DNA from: Roseburia rectibacter
Lineage (GTDB): Bacteria > Bacillota > Clostridia > Lachnospirales > Lachnospiraceae
DNA length: 64,000 nt
Assembly: GCF_014287515.2 (NCBI RefSeq)
Contig: NZ_CP092473.1
Coordinates: 664,001-728,000, forward strand
Direction: 5' to 3'
Shown here piece by piece: positions 1-9,058 of this stretch. Positions within the stretch are counted from its first letter, which is position 1; each line of letters begins with the position of its first letter. Made by a program: the position numbers and the translations under genes. Below the pieces are notes generated by a model. The model saw only the letters and a list, made by a program, of their open reading frames with translations, ran no database searches and had not been told where the DNA came from.

Positions 1-2
1 AT

Positions 3-2144
3 GACACGGCAAGAAGAAAGGGCGTGGTGATCGAAGGGAAAATCCCTAATCCGGATGAGCAGAATCTTGCGTATTATTCGGAAATTATGGGTATGGATTT
101 TCGGATGGATCCGTCATTTATAACCGCTGGGTTAAAGAAATGGCTGCCGCGTATGAACGATCTGCAAAGGAAGAATGTGGCAGATTCGATTTATGACTCG
201 CTTGATTCCATGAGACGGAATGGAAAAACAGAGAATATGCAAAAAAATGCATATATCAAATTTATGTGCTGGCTGTATTACAAATTTGAGCGGATTGTAA
301 ACCAGCTTGGGGCAAATGAACTGCCCAAGATCCTTTATGAGGGGGATATCAGTAATTACGAGCTGATGCTGATATCAATCCTGTCAAATGCAGGGTGTGA
401 TGTGGTGTTGCTGCAGTATCACGGTGATGCAGGGTACCTTAAGTCAGATCCGGATTCCGTTTTATCGGACGATCTAAAAATGGAGGGGATGACAGCTTTC
501 CCGGAAGAATACTGCTTAAAGAAAGTCCGTGAAGCGATACAAAATGATTTTGAAAAAGAACGGCTGTATGGAAATCTTCCTTCTGTCAATAACTGTACTA
601 ATGCCTGGATCAGCGGAAAAGGATTTGAAGATATCAAAAAAAGTGTGTTGAGCAGAGGGACAGATTCCCGTTTCTTTTATAATTGTTTTTACCGGATCAA
701 TGGAGCAGAGGACAAGCTGACTTATGCAAACGAATTGTTTCAGCTGCAGCTTGAACTGAAAAATGCCAGACGAAAGACTGTGATCGTAAATGGAGAGATT
801 GAAAGACCGACACCGGATGAGATCGCAGATATCCGGCGAGGAAACTATGCAAAAGCAGATCAGCTTATCATGGATCTTTCCGCCAATATAAAATATCCGG
901 CAAGTATGGAACTGCAGAAGATCATGCATAAAACATTTGTTGATATTCTTCTTGCAGAATTTAGCAAAGAAGGCGATAATTTAAACAGGCTCACCAGTAA
1001 GGCGGTATATCTGTTGTGCTGGCTAAAGAGATATCTGCCGTCTTTATTTTCTGACTGGAAGATGCCGGAAATCGGATGTTTTATTCACATGGGTGGTTGT
1101 CAGAATGAAAATGAGGCACTGTTTCTTAAGTTTTTAGCAAGACTGCCGGTTGATGTGGTGATCCTGTGCCCGAACCGGAATGTACCTTGTCAGCTTACAG
1201 ATCCTTTGCTGTATGAACTGAATTATGAGGAAAGTCTTACCATGGAAAGGTTTCCGGAAGAAAATTCACAGGTTAAAATGGGAACAGTGGCATATCATGC
1301 GGAGAGAGAACTGGATACATTAATGTATCAGGACACCGGAATGTACCGGAATCAGCAGTATGGAAAGGCGAATATCATCAGCCTGCAGACCATGTATGAA
1401 GAAATAAAGATCCTGTGGGATCAGGAGCTGAAGTACCGGCCGGATTTTAGTGTGGTCGATGGTGTGGTCAACATACCGGTTATTTTTGCAAAGGTTTCCG
1501 GTGTAAAAGATGGACAGACGGATCATTACTGGACATCAGTAAAAGAATTGGTTACGGAAGATACCATTGTGATAAAAAAGGCGCCTTATATAGAGCCGAT
1601 GGCACCGAATCCGATGAAAATGTATGCTGCCGAATTTTTTAAGAATGGAAAATTGCAGCGAAATAAGATCAAAGCACATCCGAAATATCCGTATGGTATC
1701 CTGAGAGAAGATATACAGGAAATGATTCTCGATAAGATGCAGCTTTTGATCAATCAGAAAATGATAAAGGGAATCGGGGAAAATGGCATGGAATATACAG
1801 TCATTGCGCAGATTTTAAATCTGCCAAAGGATATTGTAAGACTGATCCAGAAATTTGATCTTACCCGGAAAAATCCGAAAATGATCTACATTAATACATC
1901 GGAGACGGTAATTTCGTTAGAGGATTCGATCCTGACAGCATTTTTACATCTGATTGGATTTGATATCGTATTTTTTGTACCGACAGGATATCAGAGTATT
2001 GAAAAATATTTTAACGGGCAACTAATGGAAGAACACCAGATCGGGGAATATAAATATGATCTGCAAGTCCCTGACCTGAATAGTATTTCATTTGGCAGTA
2101 CACGCTACACTTGGCGGGAGAAATTTTTTAAGAGAGGTAATTAG
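3..2144 (+). CDS. YceG-like 'biosynthetic module' protein of a Ter stress cluster, probably 5'-partial
   Basis: The protein resembles the YceG family, which sits beside TelA and TerD genes in Firmicutes Ter clusters; its biochemical role is not established. The reading frame is open to the left edge. A GTG at 24 could start a 706-residue protein, but no convincing ribosome binding site precedes it, so the true start may lie outside the window. The same motif pattern recurs three times (counted from the GTG): about residues 103-135 (ILYEGDISNYE then GCDVVLLQYHGD), 348-380 (FIHMGGCQNENEA then VDVVILCPN) and 618-660 (MIYINTSE then FDIVFFVPTG). Each looks like a beta-strand/acidic-turn/helix/strand unit. 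The gene lies 38 bases before telA on the same strand. Assignment rests on context and the repeated motif; function is inferred only at family level. Confidence 0.7.
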   Translation, partial: DTARRKGVVIEGKIPNPDEQNLAYYSEIMGMDFRMDPSFITAGLKKWLPRMNDLQRKNVADSIYDSLDSMRRNGKTENMQKNAYIKFMCWLYYKFERIVNQLGANELPKILYEGDISNYELMLISILSNAGCDVVLLQYHGDAGYLKSDPDSVLSDDLKMEGMTAFPEEYCLKKVREAIQNDFEKERLYGNLPSVNNCTNAWISGKGFEDIKKSVLSRGTDSRFFYNCFYRINGAEDKLTYANELFQLQLELKNARRKTVIVNGEIERPTPDEIADIRRGNYAKADQLIMDLSANIKYPASMELQKIMHKTFVDILLAEFSKEGDNLNRLTSKAVYLLCWLKRYLPSLFSDWKMPEIGCFIHMGGCQNENEALFLKFLARLPVDVVILCPNRNVPCQLTDPLLYELNYEESLTMERFPEENSQVKMGTVAYHAERELDTLMYQDTGMYRNQQYGKANIISLQTMYEEIKILWDQELKYRPDFSVVDGVVNIPVIFAKVSGVKDGQTDHYWTSVKELVTEDTIVIKKAPYIEPMAPNPMKMYAAEFFKNGKLQRNKIKAHPKYPYGILREDIQEMILDKMQLLINQKMIKGIGENGMEYTVIAQILNLPKDIVRLIQKFDLTRKNPKMIYINTSETVISLEDSILTAFLHLIGFDIVFFVPTGYQSIEKYFNGQLMEEHQIGEYKYDLQVPDLNSISFGSTRYTWREKFFKRGN

Positions 2145-2163
2145 TGTGAAAAACATTTCACAC
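2144..2163 (+). other. Short intergenic hairpin between the yceG-like gene and telA
   Basis: GTGTGAAA, a 4-base loop and TTTCACAC form a perfect 8-bp stem that begins at the stop codon of the upstream gene and ends 9 bases before the telA Shine-Dalgarno (GGAGG at 2172-2176). There is no T-tract, so it is not a canonical terminator. It may act as an RNA processing or stability element between the two cistrons; this is inference. Confidence 0.4.
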
Positions 2164-2182
2164 GCAGAAATGGAGGAATCGT

Positions 2183-3337
2183 ATGGGACTTGATTTTAGC
2201 AAAACAATGACTGCGGAAGCACCGGCAGCCACAGCAGTTCCGGACACAAAGGATGAGATCGCTGTTGTGGAACAATATGATATTGTTGCCGACAGGGAAA
2301 AAATGAACTCAGAACTGGTCAATTCTGATGAAGTTGACCGGATCGTCAGTACGATCGAGATCAATAATCTTGAGACGATCGTCACATTTGGAGCAGAGGT
2401 GGCAGAGGAGATTTCAAAGGCTTCGGATGTTGTGTTAAACAGTATGAATATGTCACAGTTAGACGATACCAGCGAAATGTTAAAAACGTTAGCAAAGATC
2501 ATGGATCAGTTTGATATCGATGAGATCAAAGAAAATCCGGGACTGTTTGGAAAATTATTTGGAAATATGAAAAAACAGCTCGACAAGATTCTTGCAAAAT
2601 ACCACACAATGGGCGAAGAAGTCGATAAGATCTACGTTCAGCTCAAAGGCTATGAGTCGGAGATCAAACAGTCAAACCGTAAATTAAATACGATGTTTGA
2701 GGCAAATGTAAATTATTATCATGAACTCGTGAAATATATTCTTGCCGGCGAGCAGGCATGCAAAGAAATCGAAGCATATATTGCGAAAAGACAGCAGGAT
2801 ATGGAGACTACCGGAGACGAGTCGATCCGGTTTGAACTTACCAGTTTAAATCAGGCATTGATGATGATGGAGCAGCGTACACAGGATCTTCGAACAGCAG
2901 AGAATGTTGCAATGCAGTCCATTCCGATGATCAAAGCGATGGAATTCAGCAATTATAATCTGGTCAGAAAAATTAATTCCGCATTTATCGTGACGCTTCC
3001 TGTATTTAAACAGGCACTTGCACAGGCAATTCTGCTGAAACGCCAGCGCATTCAGGCGGAGGCAATGTCAGCTCTTGATAAGAAGACGAATGAGATGCTT
3101 ATTAAGAATGCACAGAATACTGTAGAGGTTTCTAAGGCTACTGCTAAGATGGCATCCGGAAGCTCTATTCAGATTGAGACACTTGAAACGACCTGGAGAA
3201 CGATTACGAGCGGTATTGAAGAAACCAGAAGAATTCAGGAAGACTGCCGAAAGAAACGTGTGGAAGATCAGGCAAGGCTTGAGGCAATCAAGGCGGACTT
3301 CAACAGACAGTATCATATGCCGCCGGCAAACAAGTAA
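2183..3337 (+). CDS. telA: TelA/YceH-family toxic anion resistance protein
   Basis: The 384-residue product matches the TelA (KlaA/YceH) family: a mostly helical, soluble protein with an acidic N-terminus and long heptad-like stretches through the middle (about residues 110-330). Its end is basic and proline-containing (YHMPPANK). TelA proteins accompany TerD proteins in tellurite, cell-envelope and phage-stress loci, but the molecular activity is unknown. The ATG is preceded by GGAGG with 6 bases spacing. It is followed at 47 bases by the first terD gene, and all genes from here to 8136 run the same way with short gaps, so one transcript is likely. Confidence 0.85.
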   Translation: MGLDFSKTMTAEAPAATAVPDTKDEIAVVEQYDIVADREKMNSELVNSDEVDRIVSTIEINNLETIVTFGAEVAEEISKASDVVLNSMNMSQLDDTSEMLKTLAKIMDQFDIDEIKENPGLFGKLFGNMKKQLDKILAKYHTMGEEVDKIYVQLKGYESEIKQSNRKLNTMFEANVNYYHELVKYILAGEQACKEIEAYIAKRQQDMETTGDESIRFELTSLNQALMMMEQRTQDLRTAENVAMQSIPMIKAMEFSNYNLVRKINSAFIVTLPVFKQALAQAILLKRQRIQAEAMSALDKKTNEMLIKNAQNTVEVSKATAKMASGSSIQIETLETTWRTITSGIEETRRIQEDCRKKRVEDQARLEAIKADFNRQYHMPPANK

Positions 3338-3384
3338 GTTATTTGAAATAACTATAGATTCATTTATTCTAAGGAGGTAATACT

Positions 3385-3966
3385 ATGCCAATTAATTTAT
3401 CAAAAGGACAGAAAGTAGATTTAACAAAAGGAAATCCGGGACTGAAAAATATCATGGTTGGTCTTGGCTGGGATGTCAATGCATATGATTCAGGTGCAGA
3501 TTTTGACCTGGATGCAGCAGCATTTATGTTAGGCGCAGATGGAAAATGCCCGACAGATAAAGAGTTTGTATTTTATGGAAACCTGGTTCATCCAAGTGAG
3601 TCTGTAAAACATATGGGCGATAACTTAACCGGAGAGGGAGAAGGCGATGACGAACAGGTCCAGATCGATCTTTCCAAAGTACCGGCAAACATTGAGCGAA
3701 TCGCTTTTACCGTAACCATCTATGAGGCAGAGGCAAGACGCCAGAATTTTGGACAGGTATCCAATGCGTTTATCCGTCTGGTGGATGAGACAACCGGAAA
3801 AGAAATGATCCGTTATGACTTGGGAGAGGATTTCTCCATTGAGACAGCAGTCGTTGTCGGTGAATTATACAGACATAACGGAGAATGGAAATTTAACGCA
3901 ATTGGAAGTGGTTTCCAGGGCGGACTCGCAGCACTTTGCGGACACTATGGAATTGAAGTGGCATAA
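3385..3966 (+). CDS. terD: TerD-family Ca2+-binding stress protein (copy 1)
   Basis: A 193-residue single-domain TerD protein with the family hallmarks: start [15 protein letters not shown] at 26-30, the acidic metal-site motif DFDLDA at 39-44, FVFYGN at 61-66, the second acidic loop GDDEQ at 87-91, and the C-terminal [16 protein letters not shown]. TerD proteins bind Ca2+ through these acidic residues and are induced by tellurite, acid and other envelope stresses. A strong AAGGAGG lies 8-9 bases before the ATG. A second copy follows directly, as in many Ter clusters. Both acidic motifs are intact, so Ca2+ binding is expected. The exact tellurite phenotype cannot be inferred from sequence. 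Confidence 0.93.
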   Translation: MPINLSKGQKVDLTKGNPGLKNIMVGLGWDVNAYDSGADFDLDAAAFMLGADGKCPTDKEFVFYGNLVHPSESVKHMGDNLTGEGEGDDEQVQIDLSKVPANIERIAFTVTIYEAEARRQNFGQVSNAFIRLVDETTGKEMIRYDLGEDFSIETAVVVGELYRHNGEWKFNAIGSGFQGGLAALCGHYGIEVA

Positions 3967-4044
3967 GGGAGGAAAACAAGGAGTAAAATCCTCTGCTCCT
4001 GCAATGGCAGTCGCATTTTGCTCCGCAAAACAAGGAGGATTGTA

Positions 4045-4659
4045 ATGTCAATTAGTTTACAGAAAGGACAGAAGGTCAGTCTGTCAAAAGATAACGCAGG
4101 ATTGTCAAAGATTATTGTCGGTCTTGGATGGGATGAAGTGCAGCAGTCTTCATCCGGAGGTGGATTCTTAAGTGCTTTATTCGGGGGCGGATCAAAGCAG
4201 CAGCCGATCGACTGTGATGCATCCGCACTGATGTTAAAGAATGGAAAACTGGTGGATAAATCAGACATCGTTTATTTTGGTAATTTGCACCATAAATCAG
4301 GTACCGTAAATCATCAGGGAGACAACCTGACAGGAGCCGGTGATGGAGATGACGAGCAGATCGTGATCGACCTTGCAAAAGTACCACAGGAGTATGACAA
4401 AATCGTAATCGTTGTAAATATTTATCAGGCGGTTCAGAGACATCAGCATTTTGGCATGATTGAGAATGCATTCATCCGTTTAGTTGATGCAAGAAACAAT
4501 AATGAAATGTGCAAGTACAACCTGACTGAAAATTATTCCGGTATGACGGCAATGATATTTGGAGAAGTGTACAGACATAACGGAGAATGGAAGTTCAGTG
4601 CTGTTGGTCAGGGGACAAATGACCCTGGACTTGGCGAACTGAGCAGAAGATTTGTATAA
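4045..4659 (+). CDS. TerD-family Ca2+-binding stress protein (copy 2, Gly-rich insert)
   Basis: A 204-residue TerD paralogue. I start it at the ATG at 4045 (AAGGAGG about 8 bases upstream) rather than at an in-frame TTG at 4018. It keeps GLGWD (26-30), the acidic DCDASA (56-61) and the GDGDDEQ loop (100-105), and ends in [15 protein letters not shown]. Compared with copy 1 it carries an extra stretch of roughly 18 Ser/Gly residues (35-52: SSSGGG then FGGGSKQQ) just before the first acidic motif, which probably makes a flexible loop near the metal site. It lies 78 bases after copy 1 and 37 bases before the P-type ATPase, consistent with co-transcription. Confidence 0.92.
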   Translation: MSISLQKGQKVSLSKDNAGLSKIIVGLGWDEVQQSSSGGGFLSALFGGGSKQQPIDCDASALMLKNGKLVDKSDIVYFGNLHHKSGTVNHQGDNLTGAGDGDDEQIVIDLAKVPQEYDKIVIVVNIYQAVQRHQHFGMIENAFIRLVDARNNNEMCKYNLTENYSGMTAMIFGEVYRHNGEWKFSAVGQGTNDPGLGELSRRFV

Positions 4660-4696
4660 ATAGACTTGATACTTTAGAGGAGGTTAATTACCCAAA

Positions 4697-7333
4697 ATGA
4701 GTAACATAAATAAAGAAGAGCTGATGAGAGGTCTGTCAGACTCACAGGTAAACAAGAGCAAACAGGATTTTGGAACAAATGCTCTTGCAAAAAAAGAGAC
4801 AGAATCACTGTGGTCAATGTTCATCGGAGCATTTGATGACATTTGGATCAAAGTATTATGTGCAGCACTGGTCATGAAAATCGTTATTTCCGTTATCGGT
4901 GTATTTGTACCGGCATTAGCGGGAGAAAATGATGTTGTTGAGATCATAAGTATTGTTTTGGCAATTGCGCTTGCAACCGGCTTCAGTACTTTATCGGAAT
5001 ACCGCAACAGTTCCAGAAGTGAGGCGTTACAGGAAGAGTATAACAAGACTTATGCGAAAGTCATGAGAAATGGAAAACTGGTCAATATCCTTACCAGTGA
5101 GATCGTAAAAGGAGATACGATCCTTGTTCAGGCTGGTGATAAGGTGCCGACCGATGGTGTGTTATTTGAAGGACACATCAAAGTTTCACAGGCTGCATTA
5201 AACGGTGAGTCAAGAGACGAGGACAAAACGGCTGCTGACAACCTTGATGAAGCGGAATCTACAGACTACGCATCTGCAAATAAAATATTTATGGGATCTG
5301 TAGTGACCTCCGGTGAAGGTTATATGGTTGCAACTGTCATCGGTGATGCATCCGAGCTTGGAAAGATCAACAAGGCTCTGACGGATGACAATGAAGAGGA
5401 TGAGAGAAAAGATACTTCAAGCCTGAAACTGGAAGTGGTAGCTGCCGGTATCGGTAAACTTGGTGTATCTGCGGCTGCCATTGCGGGCGTATTAGATGTT
5501 GTACTGAATCTGATCCGTACGGACGAACCGATCACAGTTGTTTATGTTCTGCTTTTAGTTGCTGAGGCAGTTATGTTAATGGCATCTATCGTTATCATGG
5601 CGGTGCCGGAAGGTCTTCCGATGATGAACAGTCTGGTGCAGTCCATGAACACAGAGTCCATGTACAAGAAAAATATTCTTGTCAGTCATAAGGCAGCGTT
5701 TTCGGATTCTGCATACATGAATGTCTTATTCAGTGATAAAACAGGAACCATCACACAGGGTAATTTATCATTAGTGGAATTTATCACCGGTGATGGTAAA
5801 ATCGTGGATCATATTCCTAATCAGGAATTTATTGAAGCGATCACATTAAATAACCTTGCAAAAATATCTGAAGGAAAACCGATCGGAAGCAACAACATGG
5901 ACAGGGCTCTTTTAGGATATGCATTAGAGCACGGTTATGATGATTCAAAAAATGATCCGGATAAAGTTGCTGATATCAGCGGATTTGATTCTGAGAAGAA
6001 ATGTGCGACTGTTACACTGAAAAACGGACTGGTTTACTGGAAAGGTGCAACAGAAAATATCATCGGTAAAGTAACGCATTATATGCTTCCATCCGGTGAG
6101 GAAAAAGAGTTCACTTCTGCAGATAAAAAAGCAGTGGAAGACCAGATGCTTGCACAGGCAAAGCGAACTATGAAGTTACTTTCTGTTGCAAAGATCGCAG
6201 ATGGAAAAACAGTCTTAATGGCAGTGCTCTGCTTAAGGGATAATGTAAGAACAGATGCGGTTGAGACCGTTGAGATTTTAAATAATGCAGGTATCCAGGT
6301 TGTTATGGTAACCGGTGATGCAGAGGAAACAGCAGTTGCCATCGCAAAAGAAGCCGGAATCTTAAAAGATGAGAAGAATGACGTTGTTCTTACCCATGAG
6401 GAATTAGAGCAGATGTCAGATGAAGAATTAAAGAAAAAACTTCCGAACCTTCGTGTGGTAAGCAGGGCAAAACCGCTTGATAAGAAGAGACTTGTCTCTA
6501 TTTCACAGCAGCTTGATAATGTCTGCGGTATGACAGGAGACGGTGTCAATGATGCACCGGCATTAAAACAGGCAGATATCGGATTTGCCATGGGAGACGG
6601 TACAGCAGTTGCCCAGGAGGCAGGTGACGTTGTCATCTTAAATAACAGTCTGACATCCATTAAAGACTGCGTATTAAACAGTAGAACGATGTCTAAGTCA
6701 GTAGGTAAATTCCTGATCTTCCAGCTGACGGTAAATATCAGTACCCTTTTGATGAACATCATCGCACCGATCCTCGGATGGACAGAGCCGTTTTCCATTG
6801 TACAGATCTTATGGATCAACCTGATCATGGATACATTGGCAGCCATGGCATTTGGTGGAGAGCCGATCCTTGACCGTTACATGAATGAAAAACCGGCACT
6901 CAGAAAAGATAACATTTTAACAACTTATATCAAATCTGCGATCGGAACCAGTTCTGTATTTATTACACTCGGTTCGATCCTGATCCTGGAAAACATTGGT
7001 GGGATTACAGATTTTGTAACACCGGCAGGCTGTGCTGACCCGGAATTATATGAAAAAACATTTATGTTTGCGTTTTTCATTTATTCCATTATCTTTAACA
7101 GTTTAAATACCAGATCAGAGAAATTTAATGTATTTGAACACATCAGAGAAAATAAGAACTTTATCATTGTCATGGGTGCGATCTTTGTACTGCAGACCAT
7201 CATTATTGAAATTGGTGGTCAGGTATTCAGCACAACAACTTTAAATGCAAAAGCATTGCTTGTTTCCATGTTGTTAGCGGTACTTATCATTCCGGTTGAT
7301 ATGGTAAGAAAAGCCATCGTTTCGAAAAAATGA
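4697..7333 (+). CDS. PMCA/SERCA-like Ca2+-transporting P-type ATPase
   Basis: An 878-residue P2-type ATPase. Visible motifs: the actuator loop NGES with E171 (TGES in most relatives), PEGLP in transmembrane helix 4, the phosphorylation site DKTGT with D347, and the hinge TGDGVNDAP with D615 and D619. The order and the VPEGLP signature are typical of plasma-membrane-type Ca2+ pumps, which move Ca2+ out of the cytoplasm at the cost of ATP. The C-terminal third has several hydrophobic helices. GAGGAGG lies about 13 bases before the ATG, a rather long spacing. Its position between TerD (Ca2+-binding) genes and a HAD phosphatase suggests the cluster couples Ca2+ movement to the Ter response; that coupling is inference. 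Confidence 0.9.
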   Translation: MSNINKEELMRGLSDSQVNKSKQDFGTNALAKKETESLWSMFIGAFDDIWIKVLCAALVMKIVISVIGVFVPALAGENDVVEIISIVLAIALATGFSTLSEYRNSSRSEALQEEYNKTYAKVMRNGKLVNILTSEIVKGDTILVQAGDKVPTDGVLFEGHIKVSQAALNGESRDEDKTAADNLDEAESTDYASANKIFMGSVVTSGEGYMVATVIGDASELGKINKALTDDNEEDERKDTSSLKLEVVAAGIGKLGVSAAAIAGVLDVVLNLIRTDEPITVVYVLLLVAEAVMLMASIVIMAVPEGLPMMNSLVQSMNTESMYKKNILVSHKAAFSDSAYMNVLFSDKTGTITQGNLSLVEFITGDGKIVDHIPNQEFIEAITLNNLAKISEGKPIGSNNMDRALLGYALEHGYDDSKNDPDKVADISGFDSEKKCATVTLKNGLVYWKGATENIIGKVTHYMLPSGEEKEFTSADKKAVEDQMLAQAKRTMKLLSVAKIADGKTVLMAVLCLRDNVRTDAVETVEILNNAGIQVVMVTGDAEETAVAIAKEAGILKDEKNDVVLTHEELEQMSDEELKKKLPNLRVVSRAKPLDKKRLVSISQQLDNVCGMTGDGVNDAPALKQADIGFAMGDGTAVAQEAGDVVILNNSLTSIKDCVLNSRTMSKSVGKFLIFQLTVNISTLLMNIIAPILGWTEPFSIVQILWINLIMDTLAAMAFGGEPILDRYMNEKPALRKDNILTTYIKSAIGTSSVFITLGSILILENIGGITDFVTPAGCADPELYEKTFMFAFFIYSIIFNSLNTRSEKFNVFEHIRENKNFIIVMGAIFVLQTIIIEIGGQVFSTTTLNAKALLVSMLLAVLIIPVDMVRKAIVSKK

Positions 7334-8136
7334 TTGTCTTTCATACTGATTTAGATAATACGATCATCTATTCCTATAAACATGACATCGGGATGCGGAA
7401 GCGAAATGTGGAATTCTATCAGGGGAGGGAAATATCCTACATCACAGAGGAAACATATCGTCTTTTGCAGCAGGTAAAAAATGAAATGCTGATTGTTCCA
7501 ACGACCACAAGAACGTTGGAACAATATCAGCGCATCGACCTTGGAATTGGACAATTCCCCTATGCATTAGTCTGTAACGGCGGTGTTCTTCTGGTAGATG
7601 GTATGCGGGATGAAGCGTGGTATCAGGATTCCCTGCACCTTGTGTCGGATAGCAGGGATGAAATGAATCTTGCAATGGAACTGCTAGAAAAAGATCCACG
7701 CAGAAAATTCGAACTCCGGTATATTGAAAAGCTGTTTCTCTTTACAAAATGTAATGATCCCCAAACAGTTGTAAATGATTTAAAAACATCTCTCAATATA
7801 AAATATGCAGATGTCTTTTCCAACGGCGAAAAAGTATATGTAGTACCGCGTTCTCTGAATAAAGGAACGGCAATAGACCGCCTCAGACAGAAACTAAAAC
7901 CGGAATTCGTGATTGCCGCCGGAGACAGCGCCTTTGATATCCCCATGATATTAACCGCCGACCGCGGACTTGTCCCACACGGATTCACACAAAAATATGA
8001 AATCCCCAAAACATCCGTAACCCGGAAAAAAATAGATGAGATGCATCCGAAAAAAATATTTTCAGATGCCCTATTAGAGCAATGTCTGAAAATAAAAACG
8101 GAGTCCGTTGCAAAAGGTATCATCCACCCAGGATGA
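7330..8136 (+). CDS. HAD-superfamily phosphatase of the Ter cluster
   Basis: A 268-residue HAD hydrolase: motif I DLDNT (D7, D9), motif II TTTRT near residue 59, a cap region, and motif IV AAGDSAFDIPM with D199 and D203 as Mg2+ ligands. The small cap and the GDSAFD motif resemble the Cof/sucrose-phosphatase-like group. HAD phosphatases are recurrent partners in Ter 'biosynthetic modules', but the substrate cannot be read from sequence. The ATG overlaps the ATPase stop codon (ATGA), which indicates translational coupling. The 3' end of the gene forms the left arm of a strong terminator, so stop codon and terminator overlap. Confidence 0.85.
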   Translation: MIVFHTDLDNTIIYSYKHDIGMRKRNVEFYQGREISYITEETYRLLQQVKNEMLIVPTTTRTLEQYQRIDLGIGQFPYALVCNGGVLLVDGMRDEAWYQDSLHLVSDSRDEMNLAMELLEKDPRRKFELRYIEKLFLFTKCNDPQTVVNDLKTSLNIKYADVFSNGEKVYVVPRSLNKGTAIDRLRQKLKPEFVIAAGDSAFDIPMILTADRGLVPHGFTQKYEIPKTSVTRKKIDEMHPKKIFSDALLEQCLKIKTESVAKGIIHPG

Positions 8137-8164
8137 TGCCACTTGCAACAGACTCCGTTTTTAC
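8094..8164. terminator. Terminator overlapping the 3' end of the HAD gene, probably bidirectional
   Basis: AAAAACGGAGTCCGTTGCAA at 8094-8113 pairs with 8143-8162 over 20 bases with one mismatch. The intervening loop contains a smaller hairpin (ATCATCC/GGATGAT). The A-run on the left and the T-run on the right make it work in both directions, which fits the convergent gene pair here. The stop codon of the upstream gene (8134-8136) lies inside the loop. Confidence 0.85.
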
Positions 8165-8221
8165 CTGTAAAGTTAAAATTCTAAAGAGGTTACAGCCTGG
8201 CAGCATGCAATACAGGTGCCC

Positions 8222-8290
8222 CCTCGCACAACGGAACAAAACGAGCCTCAGCTTCGCGCAACTTACCCCCGCAAAACTTCGTATCCCCCT
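8222..8290. repeat. Possible degenerate fragment of the long inverted-module repeat
   Basis: The stretch ACAACGGAACAAAACGAG followed by CTTCGCGCAACTTACC resembles the module edge seen in the three long repeats (ACAACGGAACAAAA then CTTCGGCTTTGCGCAAG). No terminal repeats or stem-loops are visible, so at most this is a decayed remnant. It lies in the 185-base gap between the convergent HAD and AIM24 genes. Confidence 0.35.
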
Positions 8291-8321
8291 CTTTTTGCAC
8301 TTTAGTTTTCACGGATCTTCA

Positions 8322-9026
8322 CTAATCCATACTCACACTGATTCCGCCTCTGCGTTCCGAAGGCTGAATAATCACCGTAACCGGACAATTCCCATGCCAC
8401 TCAAACTGATAAGACTCACCGGAAGCCTGTCCGATAAATGTTTTCCAGGAGATATCTGCCGTCACCTGAGGATCACAGTGTCCATTTCCAACCCAGCATA
8501 CAACAGCATCCGGATCCACAGAGAGCGTATCCTGAGACATCACGTTGCTTAAAACAATCGGGTTGCCGTTACAGAGCACGGCGACATATGCATCTTTTCC
8601 ACGTGCAATCAGAGTGGAAGTTGCGAGACCCTTCTGGGAAAGCACACCGACACCGATAAAACGGACACTGTAATCACAATCCTGGGAGAAAGCGAGAATA
8701 TTTTCGGATTCCACTGAGATAGTTTCCCCCTGCTCTAAGTGATAGACCACAACATGCTGACCATAATTTGCGTAATAGGTAACAGAATCACCATTTAAAG
8801 TTACCTTCATAAGTGGGAGATTTTCTCCGGTCACTCTTCGTGCAAGCTGACCAAGCAGAGCCTGCCCGATATTATTCTGCGGTCCAAGCAAGACTTTTTC
8901 AAATTTGTAATTCTTTCCACCGGCATTTTCTCCGGCGATAAATGCACCTGCTTTTGTAAAGAGTACATCACTGCCAGTGCAGGTAACCTTTAAAGTAAGT
9001 TCGTTTACTGTTTCAAATGTTAACAT
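8322..9026 (-). CDS. AIM24-family protein
   Basis: A 234-residue protein of the AIM24 family (a double beta-barrel-like fold named after a mitochondrial biogenesis protein; bacterial function unknown). Repeated beta-strand patterns are visible: VLFTKAGAFIAGE near the start, then YYANYGQHVVVYHLEQGETISVESENILAFS and the second half with FIGVGVLSQKGLATSTLIARGKDAYVAVLCNG. I start at 9026, where GGAGGG lies about 9 bases upstream; a longer frame to 9089 would overlap the upstream terD stop and has no supporting signal. It sits 32 bases after the minus-strand terD gene, so the two are probably co-transcribed. AIM24 genes are often found beside TerD genes. Confidence 0.85.
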   Translation of the reverse strand: MLTFETVNELTLKVTCTGSDVLFTKAGAFIAGENAGGKNYKFEKVLLGPQNNIGQALLGQLARRVTGENLPLMKVTLNGDSVTYYANYGQHVVVYHLEQGETISVESENILAFSQDCDYSVRFIGVGVLSQKGLATSTLIARGKDAYVAVLCNGNPIVLSNVMSQDTLSVDPDAVVCWVGNGHCDPQVTADISWKTFIGQASGESYQFEWHGNCPVTVIIQPSERRGGISVSMD

Positions 9027-9058
9027 AACAAATTCCCTCCAAAATCTAATCCTTTGTT

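Noticed and set aside
6079..6846. Long minus-strand frame inside the P-type ATPase gene
   Set aside because: Shadow frame; the plus strand encodes an intact, motif-complete ATPase.
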